This document shows, piece after piece, positions 17,658 through 28,300 of a stretch of DNA of 63,850 bases. A program made the position numbers and the translations under genes. Each line of letters opens with the position of its first letter. Positions within the stretch are counted from its first letter, which is position 1. The stretch comes from Desulfobulbaceae bacterium (GTDB lineage Bacteria; Desulfobacterota; Desulfobulbia; Desulfobulbales; Desulfocapsaceae), in contig JAABSV010000021.1 of the NCBI GenBank assembly GCA_011390165.1, positions 1-63,850 on the forward strand, in the 5' to 3' direction. Under the pieces are notes generated by a model. The model was not told where the DNA came from and ran no database searches. It saw nothing but the letters and a program-made list of their open reading frames with translations.

Positions 17658-17806
17658 GTCACCTTGAAAAATGGTATTTCCGCCCAATCTCTCTGCGGTG
17701 AACGAAAACGATTTGTCCTCGGAATATCAGCTATATGCCTGCGGTAAATTATTTTCTTTCGCCTTGATTTTGAACGGAAATTCGAATTTTTCAAGGCAGC
17801 CTACAG
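17652..17806. mobile_element. MITE-like element, copy 1
   Basis: About 155 bp with imperfect inverted ends: the left end has ACCTTGAAAAATGGTATTTC and the right end, reversed, has GCCTTGAAAAATTCGAATTT. The same element occurs at 51094-51246 with about 13 mismatches and one 2-nt gap. It holds no credible gene and could fold into a long hairpin. It fills most of the gap between hisB and the lipoprotein gene and contains the hisB stop codon (17655-17657). No certain target-site duplication was identified. Confidence 0.85.
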
Positions 17807-17839
17807 TTATTTGGTCGTTGTCACGTTTGAGGTGAAGTT

Positions 17840-18472
17840 GTGAAAAAAAATTGTGCGAAGTTGTTGCTGGTGTCTGCTCTCCTGCTTGTTCTTCTCACCT
17901 CTTGCGCACTGCCCCCCGGCGGCAAAGAGGTGCAGTTGCCCCTGGTACCGGTGAACTGTATTGCGGTTTTGCCGGCCGGAACGATTGCGGCAGAAGACAA
18001 CAGCATGAACTATGCTCGGGCCAAAAACCTGGAGAGTGGCGCGGCCTTCGTCAATAGCCTTCTCGCCAGGGAACTGGCCGATCATGCCAAGGTTCGTATG
18101 CTCAGTGAGAGTCAGGTTCTCTCACTGGTGCCGGAGATGTCTGGTGGAATGAGCGGCATGGTCAGCCACATAGGCCAGAAACTCAACTGCGATGCCGTAC
18201 TATCTACCACTGTCCGCCAGTTCGAACAGCGAGAGGGAACCGACTATGCCGTCGATACACCGGCATCGGCGGAGATTGTGATGGTTCTCCGCCATGCGGT
18301 ACGCGGAACGGTGCTCTGGTCGACCGATTTTCAGGAGACCCAACAGTCCTTTTTTGACAATATCCTCTCCTTCGACAAGATGCAGCAACGTGGCTTCAAA
18401 TGGGTGACCGTCGAACAGCTGGTGGAGGAGGGGTTGGTCGAGAAACTGGGGCAATGCCCTTACCTGCATTAG
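17840..18472 (+). CDS. predicted outer-membrane lipoprotein
   Basis: 210 aa with a GTG start and GAGGTGA upstream. Type II signal peptide: basic MKKNCAK, a hydrophobic core, then lipobox LLTSC with the modified Cys at about 22. The mature part (about 35-150) has alternating strands and helices, with a conserved-looking IAVLPAGT segment and a region AKVRMLSESQVLSLVPEMSG resembling CsgG/TolB-N-like or GNA1162-type lipoproteins that bind periplasmic partners. I cannot assign a specific family with confidence. Likely envelope assembly or stress related. Confidence 0.8.
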   Translation: MKKNCAKLLLVSALLLVLLTSCALPPGGKEVQLPLVPVNCIAVLPAGTIAAEDNSMNYARAKNLESGAAFVNSLLARELADHAKVRMLSESQVLSLVPEMSGGMSGMVSHIGQKLNCDAVLSTTVRQFEQREGTDYAVDTPASAEIVMVLRHAVRGTVLWSTDFQETQQSFFDNILSFDKMQQRGFKWVTVEQLVEEGLVEKLGQCPYLH

Positions 18473-18613
18473 GCTTTTCTGTCGATCAACACCACTGCGA
18501 CCGGTGCCGCTGCCAGTCCTCTGGCCCACATGCCGCATCCATGCAGTACAGGTCTAGAGCGGCCTTTCCCCTTACCGGTACCTCTCCCAAAAAGGTTCAA
18601 CCCACGAATTACC

Positions 18614-19351
18614 ATGCCTGCACAATACCGGCTGCCGCCGGGACTGAACCGTAAGGTTGGTCGGGCGATGCACGATTACCGTATGTTTGCCGACGGTGAT
18701 CGTGTTCTGATCGCCGTCTCCGGTGGCGTAGACAGTCTGGTCCTGGCGGCCTTGCTGGTGCTCTGGCAGAAAAAAGCTCCGATTCGTTTTACCCTGGTCG
18801 CCCGGCATATTGACCACGGTTTCTGGCCTGGGCAACAGGTGCCACCACAAGAGTCGATAGGAAACCAGCTTCGCCCCTTTGCCCTGCCGCTGGAGATCGT
18901 GGCCGAGTGGTCACTGGGCGACAAGCGGCGAGACTGTTTTCAGTGCGCCCGAAACCGCCGCAGTCAACTCTTTGCCCTAGCCAAATTAACCGGTTGTAAC
19001 AAGATTGCCTTTGGCCACCACAAGGATGACCTGATTGAGACCTTCCTGCTCAATGCCGTCTACAGCGGTACCATCGCCACCATGGTTCCCAGGCAGGATA
19101 TCTTTGCCGGCGATCTGGCCATCGTTCGGCCGCTGGCTTATCTCAGCAAGGTGGAGGTGCGGCAGATCGCTGACAACTGGGGCCTGGTGGCGGTGGACAA
19201 CCTTTGTCCCCTGGTTTCGACAAGCCGGCGGGAGACGATCAGAAAGTTGCTCGACCGCTTGTATGCCGAGGAACCTGCGGCCCGGGATTCCCTCTTTGCC
19301 GCCCTCGGCAATGTCCGTCCGGAGTACCTGCCGGACCGGTCCCGTCTCTGA
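18614..19351 (+). CDS. ttcA: TtcA-like PP-loop tRNA thiolation enzyme
   Basis: 245 aa from the ATG at 18614; the frame is open 28 codons further upstream, but that part is Pro-rich and unlike the family. PP-loop SGGVDS at 36-41 binds ATP and adenylates the tRNA base. Three cysteines, C108 and C111 in CFQC and C198 in NLCP, match the spacing of the 4Fe-4S-binding Cys of TtcA (2-thiocytidine 32). The segment GHHKDDLIETFLLN is typical. A few close relatives have other thiolation targets, so the exact substrate is an inference. Confidence 0.85.
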   Translation: MPAQYRLPPGLNRKVGRAMHDYRMFADGDRVLIAVSGGVDSLVLAALLVLWQKKAPIRFTLVARHIDHGFWPGQQVPPQESIGNQLRPFALPLEIVAEWSLGDKRRDCFQCARNRRSQLFALAKLTGCNKIAFGHHKDDLIETFLLNAVYSGTIATMVPRQDIFAGDLAIVRPLAYLSKVEVRQIADNWGLVAVDNLCPLVSTSRRETIRKLLDRLYAEEPAARDSLFAALGNVRPEYLPDRSRL

Positions 19352-19415
19352 CATGTCCTGGGGGCAGTGGGCCTCCGGGGCAGGACGAACCATTAGATAA
19401 CAATGGGTAAAATCG

Positions 19416-20760
<1,345 letters not shown>

Positions 20761-20774
<14 letters not shown>

Positions 20775-21495
20775 GCCACCACTGCCGCCATCTGCCGGAA
20801 AAAAGGGGCAGGGCGGCAGGGGCCCGGCCGTGCAGCAAATGTTTGATGCCATCGCCGGGCGGTACGACCTGATGAACCGGGTGATGACTCTCGGTCAGGA
20901 TCAACGCTGGCGCCGTTTTGTTGTGGGGTGCAGTGGCTCGGCAGAGGGCGGCTGGCTTCTCGATCTGGCCACCGGTACCGGCGATATTGCCGCATTGCTG
21001 CAGCAGAGGCACCCGCAGGGGCAGGTGGTGGGTGCTGATTTTTCCCTCAACATGCTGGCCGAAGCACGCCGCCGTTTCCCCCACCGTGGGATATTCTGGC
21101 AGGCCTGTGATGCCGCTGCCCTCCCGTTTGTCGAGGAGAGTCTGGCTGCGGTCACCTTCGGCTATCTGTTGCGCAACGTCGACGATGCCCAGGCCGTGCT
21201 GCAGGAGGTGTATCGGGTCTTGCGGCCAGGTGGGCGGGTAGTCTGCCTCGACACCACCCCGCCGGCAAAGAACCTGCTCTACCCCCTGCTGCATGGCTAT
21301 TTTCACTACGCTATCCCCCTCTTGGGCAGACTGCTTGCCAACGATGCCTCCGCCTATTCCTATCTGACCACTTCGACAATGGATTTTTATAGCGCCGAAG
21401 AGTTGGCCGGTTTGTTCCGGCAAGCCGGTTTTGGTGCTGTCGGCTACCGAAAGTTCATGCTGGGAACCATTGCCGTGCACTGGGGGGAGAAATGA
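20761..21495 (+). CDS. ubiE: demethylmenaquinone/ubiquinone methyltransferase
   Basis: 244 aa from the ATG at 20761, which overlaps asnS; another ATG lies four codons upstream. SAM-dependent C-methylation in quinone synthesis; in an anaerobe with this complement the product is probably menaquinone (MenG role). Motifs: [20 protein letters not shown] (family entry), SAM motif [12 protein letters not shown] (about 60-71), and the C-terminal [10 protein letters not shown]. The N-terminal 25 residues are Pro/Lys/Gly-rich and unusual. Confidence 0.92.
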
Positions 21496-21506
21496 GCACA
21501 GACCCC

Positions 21507-22038
21507 GCATCCTCCACAACGCCGAATGCAGCTTCCTGATTTTGGAGACCGACGAGCTGCACACACGTCACCAGGAACTCATCAGTGGCTGTCGTTGGCT
21601 GGCGAAGCTGTTCATCATGACCGGTCCGGCCTAGCACTCTCTGTTCAGCACTGCTCGAAGAGTGGATTGATGCGGTGGGTATCAGAATTGTCAATGCCTG
21701 CGGAATGACTGAATGTTCGCCGGCAATTACCGGCCGTTCGCCGGATTGCCCGGTCATCGGTACGGTCGACCCGCCGGTTGCCCATAACGAACTTCGTCTG
21801 GTTTCAGAACAGGGGGAGGTTGTTGTTCCGCTTTATTCAGGATGCTAATCACATCGGTAACGAAATGAATCGGCTATTGAGGCCGAAGCAGGTGTTCAAC
21901 CCATATGAAAAACTGCAGGGGGATCCTTTTTCTTGAGCGGGGATTTACTCTGGATGAGGAGTTGACCAATACCCTGAAAAAGAAGCGGCATTTGATTGAG
22001 AAAAATACCGCCCACTGATCAACGATCTGCTCCGTTAG
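21507..22038 (+). pseudogene. decayed long-chain acyl-CoA synthetase
   Basis: Pieces of an AMP-binding acyl-CoA ligase remain in order but in different frames. About 21507-21625 reads RILHNAECSFLILETDEL, like the early adenylation domain. About 21655-21843 reads NACGMTECSPAITGR (the GYGMTE adenylation motif) and then GTVDPPVAHNELRLVS, and stops. About 21865-22038 reads the C-terminal LERGFTLDEELTNTLKKKRH, then, in a shifted frame, RPLINDLLR. Internal deletions must have removed most of the core. It begins just after ubiE and ends at the 3' end of the MOSC gene. Confidence 0.8.
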
Positions 22039-22781
22039 CCGGCCAACTGGTCCAGATTCTGGCAGTAATGGATGGTGGAATTGTTTCGTCGGTACCTCTT
22101 CGCCTGACCCAGGCCACCGGCGTCGGAGAGCCTCAGGCTGCCGTCCGGGTCGACTATGACAATATTGGTTATCTGCTGGCTGGTGCAGAGGTCGTCCAAA
22201 ATGATCGCCAGCCCCCGTCCCGGTCCATCGACCAACGGTTCCAGGCGGGTAAAGATCGCTCCGAACCTGGCCTGACAGCTGGCGACAATCTCTGCAGCGG
22301 CCGTGCGCAGCAATTCGCCGTCAGCCAGTACCGCCGCAGAGGTGGAGCGTTTGCCGCTGACCGTGATGGGATCACCGACCCGGACATCCCCGCCCTGATG
22401 AACTACGGCAAAGATACCCTCGCGCGGCATCACACAGTCTCCGGCCTGATGGTAGATGGCGCAGCGGTGGTGGCAGATTTTCCCCAACTGGGAGACGATC
22501 AGTTCGCAGTCGCCAAGCTGAAGGTGGCTGCCCACCGGAAGATCGGTGAGAACCAGCCCTTCGGTGGTGATGTTTTCGGCAAAATTACCAGCTACCACCG
22601 CCAGACCTTTGGCGCGCATTGTGTCGATACTCTCCTGGGCCAGCAGGCTCACCTGGCGGTGCCAGGTGCCGGCATGGGCATCGTCGGTCAGACCGAAGTT
22701 ACTTATCAACCGGCAGGAATGCTGGTTGTTTTTACGCACCCCTTTGCGGCTGCTTGTCGAAAGAGCTTTTATTATCGGCAT
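22035..22781 (-). CDS. MOSC-domain protein with extra C-terminal domain
   Basis: 248 aa. The N-terminal about 150 residues are a MOSC domain (sulfur-carrier fold linked to molybdenum cofactor enzymes): DDAHAGTWHRQVSLLAQES, NFAENITTEGL, then CHHRCAIYHQAGDCVMPREG with the conserved Cys. The remaining about 95 residues (from about 153) do not look like MoaB or MogA, which are often fused here; they contain ILDDLCTSQQITNIVIVDPD and end LAG. I do not recognise this part. Weak ribosome site. Convergent with the acyl-CoA ligase pseudogene, ends overlapping. Confidence 0.85.
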   Translation of the reverse strand: MPIIKALSTSSRKGVRKNNQHSCRLISNFGLTDDAHAGTWHRQVSLLAQESIDTMRAKGLAVVAGNFAENITTEGLVLTDLPVGSHLQLGDCELIVSQLGKICHHRCAIYHQAGDCVMPREGIFAVVHQGGDVRVGDPITVSGKRSTSAAVLADGELLRTAAAEIVASCQARFGAIFTRLEPLVDGPGRGLAIILDDLCTSQQITNIVIVDPDGSLRLSDAGGLGQAKRYRRNNSTIHYCQNLDQLAG

Positions 22782-23121
22782 GTTTCTGTATCCTTTCGTA
22801 CCCCTTTACGGCTAACCCCATTGTCCTACTCTGTGGCAACAGAGAATAGCCGTTTTCTTTGTTCAGGCCAAGAAAAATCAGCCAGTCAACGGCGGCAAAG
22901 GCGGCCGGCATTCCGGCCGGCAAACGGCCAGTGCTTGATAAACGCCGAGATAGGCCAGGACTGCCGGCGGACATGCCATGTGTGTGCGGGCAGTCCTTCT
23001 CTCCAGAAAAGAGTTGTTTCCCGAATGGATGAATTGAAACGCTTGCAAGCCGGCCCTCTCTATGCAAAGATACAGAGAGAGGCCTGTCAACGAGTGACCC
23101 GTAACTTCCAGTGGAGGGACT
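22782..23121. other. divergent MOSC / stress-protein spacer
   Basis: 340 bp without a supported gene. It holds a perfect 6-bp hairpin CTCTGT-GGCA-ACAGAG (22829-22844), a palindromic GCCGGC cluster near 22908-22920, and a 7-bp inverted repeat CCTCTCT/AGAGAGG (about 23054-23081) shortly before the stress-protein gene. No molybdenum-cofactor riboswitch was recognised. Confidence 0.4.
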
Positions 23122-23601
23122 ATGAGTTTTATTCACGCAATCCAGAAAGTAGTGACACCGGTCGATTTTTCTGACAATTCACGGCTTATTGCTGAATCCT
23201 CAGCCTACCTTGCCGGCAAATTCGGGGCTTCGATGCATCTGGTCTTTGTGGTCCAGAACTTCGACGATTATTCCGGTTTTTTTGTCCCCCAGATGACTCT
23301 GCCGACCCTGGAAGGGGAGCTGGTTGAGAGCGCTGAGGCTAAGATGGCCTCATTTCGGGGGGAGATTGCCGAACTCTGTACGTCACAAGGGGTCAAAGAG
23401 TTGCATTACAAGGTGCTGATGGGGGATGTCGGCGAACAGATTGTCGGCTATGCCGCCGAGGTCGATGCCGACTTGATTGTCATGGGGACCCATGGTTACA
23501 AGGGCTTGGAAAAAATCATGTTCGGCAGTGTTGCCGACAAGGTGGTTCGCTCCGCCCCCTGTCCGGTGCTCACCATCAATCCCTATACCTGCTGCAAGTA
23601 A
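23122..23601 (+). CDS. universal stress protein (UspA family)
   Basis: 159 aa single Usp domain. GGAGG lies upstream of the ATG. N-terminal VVTPVDFSDNS, with the Asp that contacts ATP, and the C-terminal G-2x-G-9x-G(S/T) signature GTHGYKGLEKIMFGSVADKV, so this is likely an ATP-binding type. Between them, DADLIVMG is typical. Cytoplasmic; role in stress or starvation survival is known only for the family. Confidence 0.94.
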   Translation: MSFIHAIQKVVTPVDFSDNSRLIAESSAYLAGKFGASMHLVFVVQNFDDYSGFFVPQMTLPTLEGELVESAEAKMASFRGEIAELCTSQGVKELHYKVLMGDVGEQIVGYAAEVDADLIVMGTHGYKGLEKIMFGSVADKVVRSAPCPVLTINPYTCCK

Positions 23602-23811
23602 CGACCTGACGGCAGGCGGTAGCGACCAGGGGACTTCATGGCAGTGCCCCGAAGTCGCTTGCCCTGATGATGACGGAATTTCTAAGCGTTTCTGGAGGAC
23701 CGGGCGGGTTGGGTCGGTAGGTGCGGGCCCGCAGGCCGGTGGGCTTGCGAAGTGGATTTGGTATTCGGCGGGCGGGGGCGGACGAGCAGACCGCCCAGGA
23801 GGGCGGCGGCG

Positions 23812-24879
23812 TTAGCCGGCGACCAGAAGCAGGCTGTTGACAGTACCGGCGGTTTCCCTCTTGCCAGTCAGCAGACCAGTGGAAGAGAGGCCGGAGAGAA
23901 GGAAAAGACGATACTGTCTGCGGCCGAAGTGTGAGGAGGGAAAAGCAGTTGCCAGCTGGTTGTGCCATATGGCCAGCTGCTCTTCCAGGGCCGCCACCTT
24001 GTCTGCTGTCTGATCGGTCCCGGCACAGGCCACCGCCGCCAGGCTCTGTCGGCAGCTGTCGAGCAGGGTCTGGTTGGCTTCGACAAAGGCGGTTACGGCG
24101 GACAGTGCCTCGGCTTCCTGAGTGATCGGATGGTTCCTCAACCCGTCCCCCATTCGGTCGTTCATTTGGCTGCCGATCTGGTCGCCGTCCTGTTTGCCGT
24201 CCTGTTTGTCGGCCTGTTTACCGGTCTGGTTACCAGGGAGCCCGCAAATTTCTTCGCCGATATGCTCGGGGAAGTACAAGGTGGTAAGAGCTGTTGGTGC
24301 CAGGCCACAGTGCTGCTCGTAGGCATCCAAAAGAAGATCGCCGGCCTCGCGGCAGGTGGTGAGGAGGAGGTTGCAGTCAGCCAGGGCAGCCTCCCGGAAG
24401 AGTTGTCGCCAGGCCGCAAATCTCTTGCCGATACTGCTGGGGTCGATCCTTTCGGCCATCGCCCTCTGTATCAGGGTGGCCGCCAGCCCCTCCTCCTCTT
24501 CACCTTCCTCTTCACCGTGCAGTTCCCGGAAAAGCCCCGCCTCCTCTTCGGCAATCTGAGCCATCTCCCTCCTGATCTCCTCCTCCTGGCAATCAAGCAG
24601 CTCACCGATGGCCAGGACCAGCCTGGCCAGCCAAAGTTTTTCCCGGTGGTTGAGGACTTCCTGCGGTTCTTCGATGGCACCCCGCAGGGCCCTGCTGATT
24701 GCCCCTTGCGAGTCTTCACCGGCATTCTGCCACGACGACAGTTCGGCCAGGGTCAGCGCCGCCAACTGGCTTGGGTAGTCGTCATTTCGTTGAGCGATAT
24801 CACTGACCAGGCGACGAAATCGGTCGAGGTCTGCACCTAAAGGGCAGGGAGTATGGACTTGACAGAATGGCGAATTCAT
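23812..24879 (-). CDS. acidic helical protein, unknown function
   Basis: About 355 aa from the ATG at 24877-24879 (MNSPFCQVHTPCPL); the frame stays open to 25314, so an earlier start (for example 24954) is possible and no strong ribosome site decides it. Mostly helical; a highly acidic run EEEEAGLF to HGEEEGEEEEG at about 115-140; a low-complexity Gly-Lys-Gln-Asp stretch at about 225-250, encoded by 12-bp imperfect repeats at 24180-24240. Several Cys/His are clustered at the N-terminus. No catalytic motif seen; the all-helical build loosely recalls TorD/NarJ chaperones, but I would not assign that. Divergent from the small membrane protein at 25024. Confidence 0.55.
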   Translation of the reverse strand: MNSPFCQVHTPCPLGADLDRFRRLVSDIAQRNDDYPSQLAALTLAELSSWQNAGEDSQGAISRALRGAIEEPQEVLNHREKLWLARLVLAIGELLDCQEEEIRREMAQIAEEEAGLFRELHGEEEGEEEEGLAATLIQRAMAERIDPSSIGKRFAAWRQLFREAALADCNLLLTTCREAGDLLLDAYEQHCGLAPTALTTLYFPEHIGEEICGLPGNQTGKQADKQDGKQDGDQIGSQMNDRMGDGLRNHPITQEAEALSAVTAFVEANQTLLDSCRQSLAAVACAGTDQTADKVAALEEQLAIWHNQLATAFPSSHFGRRQYRLFLLSGLSSTGLLTGKRETAGTVNSLLLVAG

Positions 24880-25023
24880 GAAAGTATCGGCTGATCGGTC
24901 GCCATCCCTCCCGTTTTCCACCGGTCGGAGCAGGTGAAGCGGGGCGAAGAGCATAAAGATGGGAAACTGGCGCGGTGAACTGATGGTGGTGTAGGGGAAA
25001 TATACCGTTGTAATTGGATGCAT

Positions 25024-25317
25024 ATGCGTACTATCCAGAGAAAGGGGAGCTTTGTTGTCTCTGCCTTTCTGTATCTTCTGTTTAATCTGCGTCTTGCCAC
25101 CGAAGTGACGGCAAGTATCAAGGCGACCCTCTGGCAGATTGCCCAGACAGCGCCCTACGTTGCCGGTCTGACCTATCTGGTTGTTGCCCTTCTTCAGTAC
25201 ATGGCCGGTGGTGATAAAATTCCCTGGGATCGACGGCTCCGGCTCTTTTTTGCCATTGGGATAATCGCCGGACTGTTGTACGGAATCTACGAGTACGCCG
25301 GAACCGCCAGCCAATAA
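25024..25317 (+). CDS. small membrane protein, unknown function
   Basis: 97 aa from the ATG at 25024 (99 aa from 25018). Three hydrophobic segments (about 10-22, 40-60 and 74-92) with basic loops; the first part may be an uncleaved anchor. No ribosome site is obvious. Precedes recC by 80 bp on the same strand, so it may be co-transcribed, but nothing links it to recombination. Confidence 0.6.
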   Translation: MRTIQRKGSFVVSAFLYLLFNLRLATEVTASIKATLWQIAQTAPYVAGLTYLVVALLQYMAGGDKIPWDRRLRLFFAIGIIAGLLYGIYEYAGTASQ

Positions 25318-25397
25318 TACCCGGATCGGAACAGCCTGTAAACGGAAGAACCGCCGACGGGCTTAACCCTCCTCCCGCACCCGGTCAATGAGGAACA

Positions 25398-28300
25398 ATG
25401 TTCTGTCTGCACGTTGCCAACCGGACGGAAAATCTGCTCCGCCACCTGGTCGAGGTGATCCGAGTCGACCGGCAACCGGTTTTTGCCCCGGAGCTCTTTC
25501 TTATCCAGAGTCAGGGAATGGAACGGCTGGTCAGCCAGTGGCTGGCTGGTGAGTTGACCGCTTTCTGCCACTACCGCTATTATCTTCCCCTCGACTTTCT
25601 CAGCCACATTGCCCATCGACTGGGGATGGTGATCAGCCCGGAGGGCTTTGGCCGAAAGGTGCTCACCTGGCGGCTGGAGAGCCAGTTGCGTGACCTTGCC
25701 GGGGAGTGGTCCAGGCCCCTCCGGCACTATCTTTTAGGCGGCGATCAGCCGGTCAAGCGGTACCAGCTGGCCCGAAGGCTGGCCAACCTTTTCGACCAGT
25801 ATCAAATCTTGCGGCCCGAGATGCTTGACCGCTGGGAAGGGGCGGCGGTTCCCGGCAGTTCAGCGGAGGCGTGGCAGATGGAGTTGTGGCGACGTCTCTT
25901 GGCAGAGCAGGGGGATGCTTGCCACCGCGGTCGACTGCTTCGCCAGGTGATTGACCGGTTGAACGGAGGCAGTGGGCTTGCCGGGGTTTTGCCGAAGCGG
26001 GTCTCAATCATCGGGCTCCACACTATGCCGCCGATTTTCATCGACTATCTTGACAGCCTTGCCCGGCATATGGATGTGCATCTTTTTCTCCTCTCGCCAT
26101 GCCGGAAGTACTGGGGAGATGTGGAAAGCCCCCGGCAACGTCTGCGACGACAAGGCTACTCGGCTCAGGTTGAAGAGACCGACGAGCACCACCCTCTTTT
26201 GGCGGCCCTCGGCTGCCAGGGGCGTGATTTCCAAAACCTCCTTCTGGAACGGGCCCGGATCTCCCTGGAGTTCAGCAGCTACGATCAACCACTCAGTGCG
26301 GAGGACTACCTGCAGGCCACCCTGTTGCAGCGGGTCCAGTCCGATCTTCTGGAAAACCGGTTGCCGGAAGCGGCAGCGGTACCACCGATGGGGCGAGGAC
26401 GATCGGTAACCGACCATTCCCTGCGCGTGGTTTCCTGCCACTCGCGATTGCGGGAAATTGCCGTCCTGCATGACCATCTGCTTGACCTCCTTTCCCGCGA
26501 CAGTTCGCTGGAACTGGCAGACATTATCGTCATGGCCCCGGATATCCAGGAGTACGCGCAACTGATTCCGGCCCTTTTCGGGGATATCGGCCATACCATT
26601 GCCGATCGGCCGCTTCGCCGACGAAACCCGGTGATCAGTGCCTTCCTCGCCTTTCTTGAGCTGTACAGCGGGCGATACGGATGGAGTGACCTGCTCGAAC
26701 TGTTGCGCCGGGAGGCGGTGTTTCCCCAGTTTGCTCTGGTCGCCTCGGAGGTCGAGCAGTTGCGTGAGTGGGTGGTGGCCAGCGGGATCCGTTGGGGCCT
26801 TTCCAGGGAACAGCGCCGAGAAGATGGTCTGGCCGACTTTGCCGAAACAAGCTGGCAGGATGGCCTGGCCCGTATGCTCTTCGGCTATGCAGTCGATTCC
26901 GAGGAGGAGGTTGAAGGGGTGTTTCCCTTTTTTGCCAGCGAAGGTCGGGCAGCCCAGCCTCTGGGGGGCCTCTGCCGTTTTCTCGAGGTCATTGAACAAG
27001 GGCGGCGTGATTTTGCCGGAGAACAGCCGCTGGCGGTATGGGGGAGCCTGCTGCTTGCCTATGCCCAGGAACTCTTTGGTTCCGGAGAAGGGCGTGAAAT
27101 GGGCGAGCTGTACGCCCTGTTAGCTCAACTCGGGGAAACCCTCGCCCCTTTCCACCAGGCACCTGTGGCCTTTCCGGTGCTGCGTGCGTGGTTCACCCAG
27201 GCGGTTGAGGAGAGCCGTTCCAGCTCCGGTTTTCTTCGTGGCCAGCTGACCTTTTGCTCAATGCTGCCGATGCGTTCCATTCCCGCCCGGGTAATCTGTC
27301 TGCTTGGTCTCAATCTTGGCGTCTTCCCCAGAAACGACCGTCACGACACCTTCGACCTGCTGGCGGCAACGCCCCGCCCGGGTGACCGCAGTGGCAGGGA
27401 CGACCATCGTTACCAGTTCCTTGAGGCCCTGCTGGCGGCCCGCTCCCATCTCTACCTCAGCTACATCGGTCAGTCGATCCGCACCAACGCGGAGATCCCA
27501 CCGTCGGTGGTACTGGCCGAGTTTCTCGAATTGCTGGAGAAGGTGTACCAGTCGGCCGATCTGGTACAGCGACAACCCCTCCACCCCTTCAGCCCTCGCT
27601 ATTTCCGCGGCGGGTCAGAGCTGTTCAGCTTCAGCCGGCACGCCTGCGCAGTTGCCCGGCGGCTGCGCCAGCCCCTACCACTGCTGCGACCATGGTGGCT
27701 GGGTGAGCTGGCTGAGGGGGAAAAAGAGGTGCGTTTTGCCGACCTGCTCGCCTTGTATGCCAACCCGCAACGGTTCTTTTTTCGCTCCTCTTTAGATCTT
27801 TGGCTGATCGGAGAAGAGGAGACGCCCGAGGGGCGAGAGCCCTTCCACGCCGGTCCCCTGGACCGGTATCTGGTACTCGACGAGTGGCTGACCCAGCCGT
27901 CGAAGGGGGTGGAGGTTCTGGCCCGCCTGCAGGCTGCCGGTCGCTGGCCGCTGGGCAGCAGTGGGGCGGTGGCTGTTGCCAGGCTGCAGCAGCAGTTGCG
28001 CCCCTTTCTTGCCCGCGTAGCGGTCGAGCGGCGGCAACTGGGAGACCCCTGCCCGGAGTTTCCCTTTGTCCTGCAGGTTGGCGACTATCGGCTGGTCGGG
28101 ACTCTCACCGGACTGCACCGGCATGGGGTCCTGCGGCTGCGTGGCGGGTCGCTGCGTGGTCAGGATATCATGGCCGGCTACATCCACCATCTTGTCGCCA
28201 GAGAATTGGGGCTCCCGGATAGAGTCCGGCTCGTTGCCAGGGACCGGATCGTTGGCTTCCAGTCCTCCGCCACCCCTCTTCCCACTCTTCCCGGTCTTGG

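Noticed and set aside
23026..23174. Open frame (MDELKRLQAG...) overlapping the stress-protein start
   Set aside because: It has no ribosome site and runs out of frame into the well-supported Usp gene.
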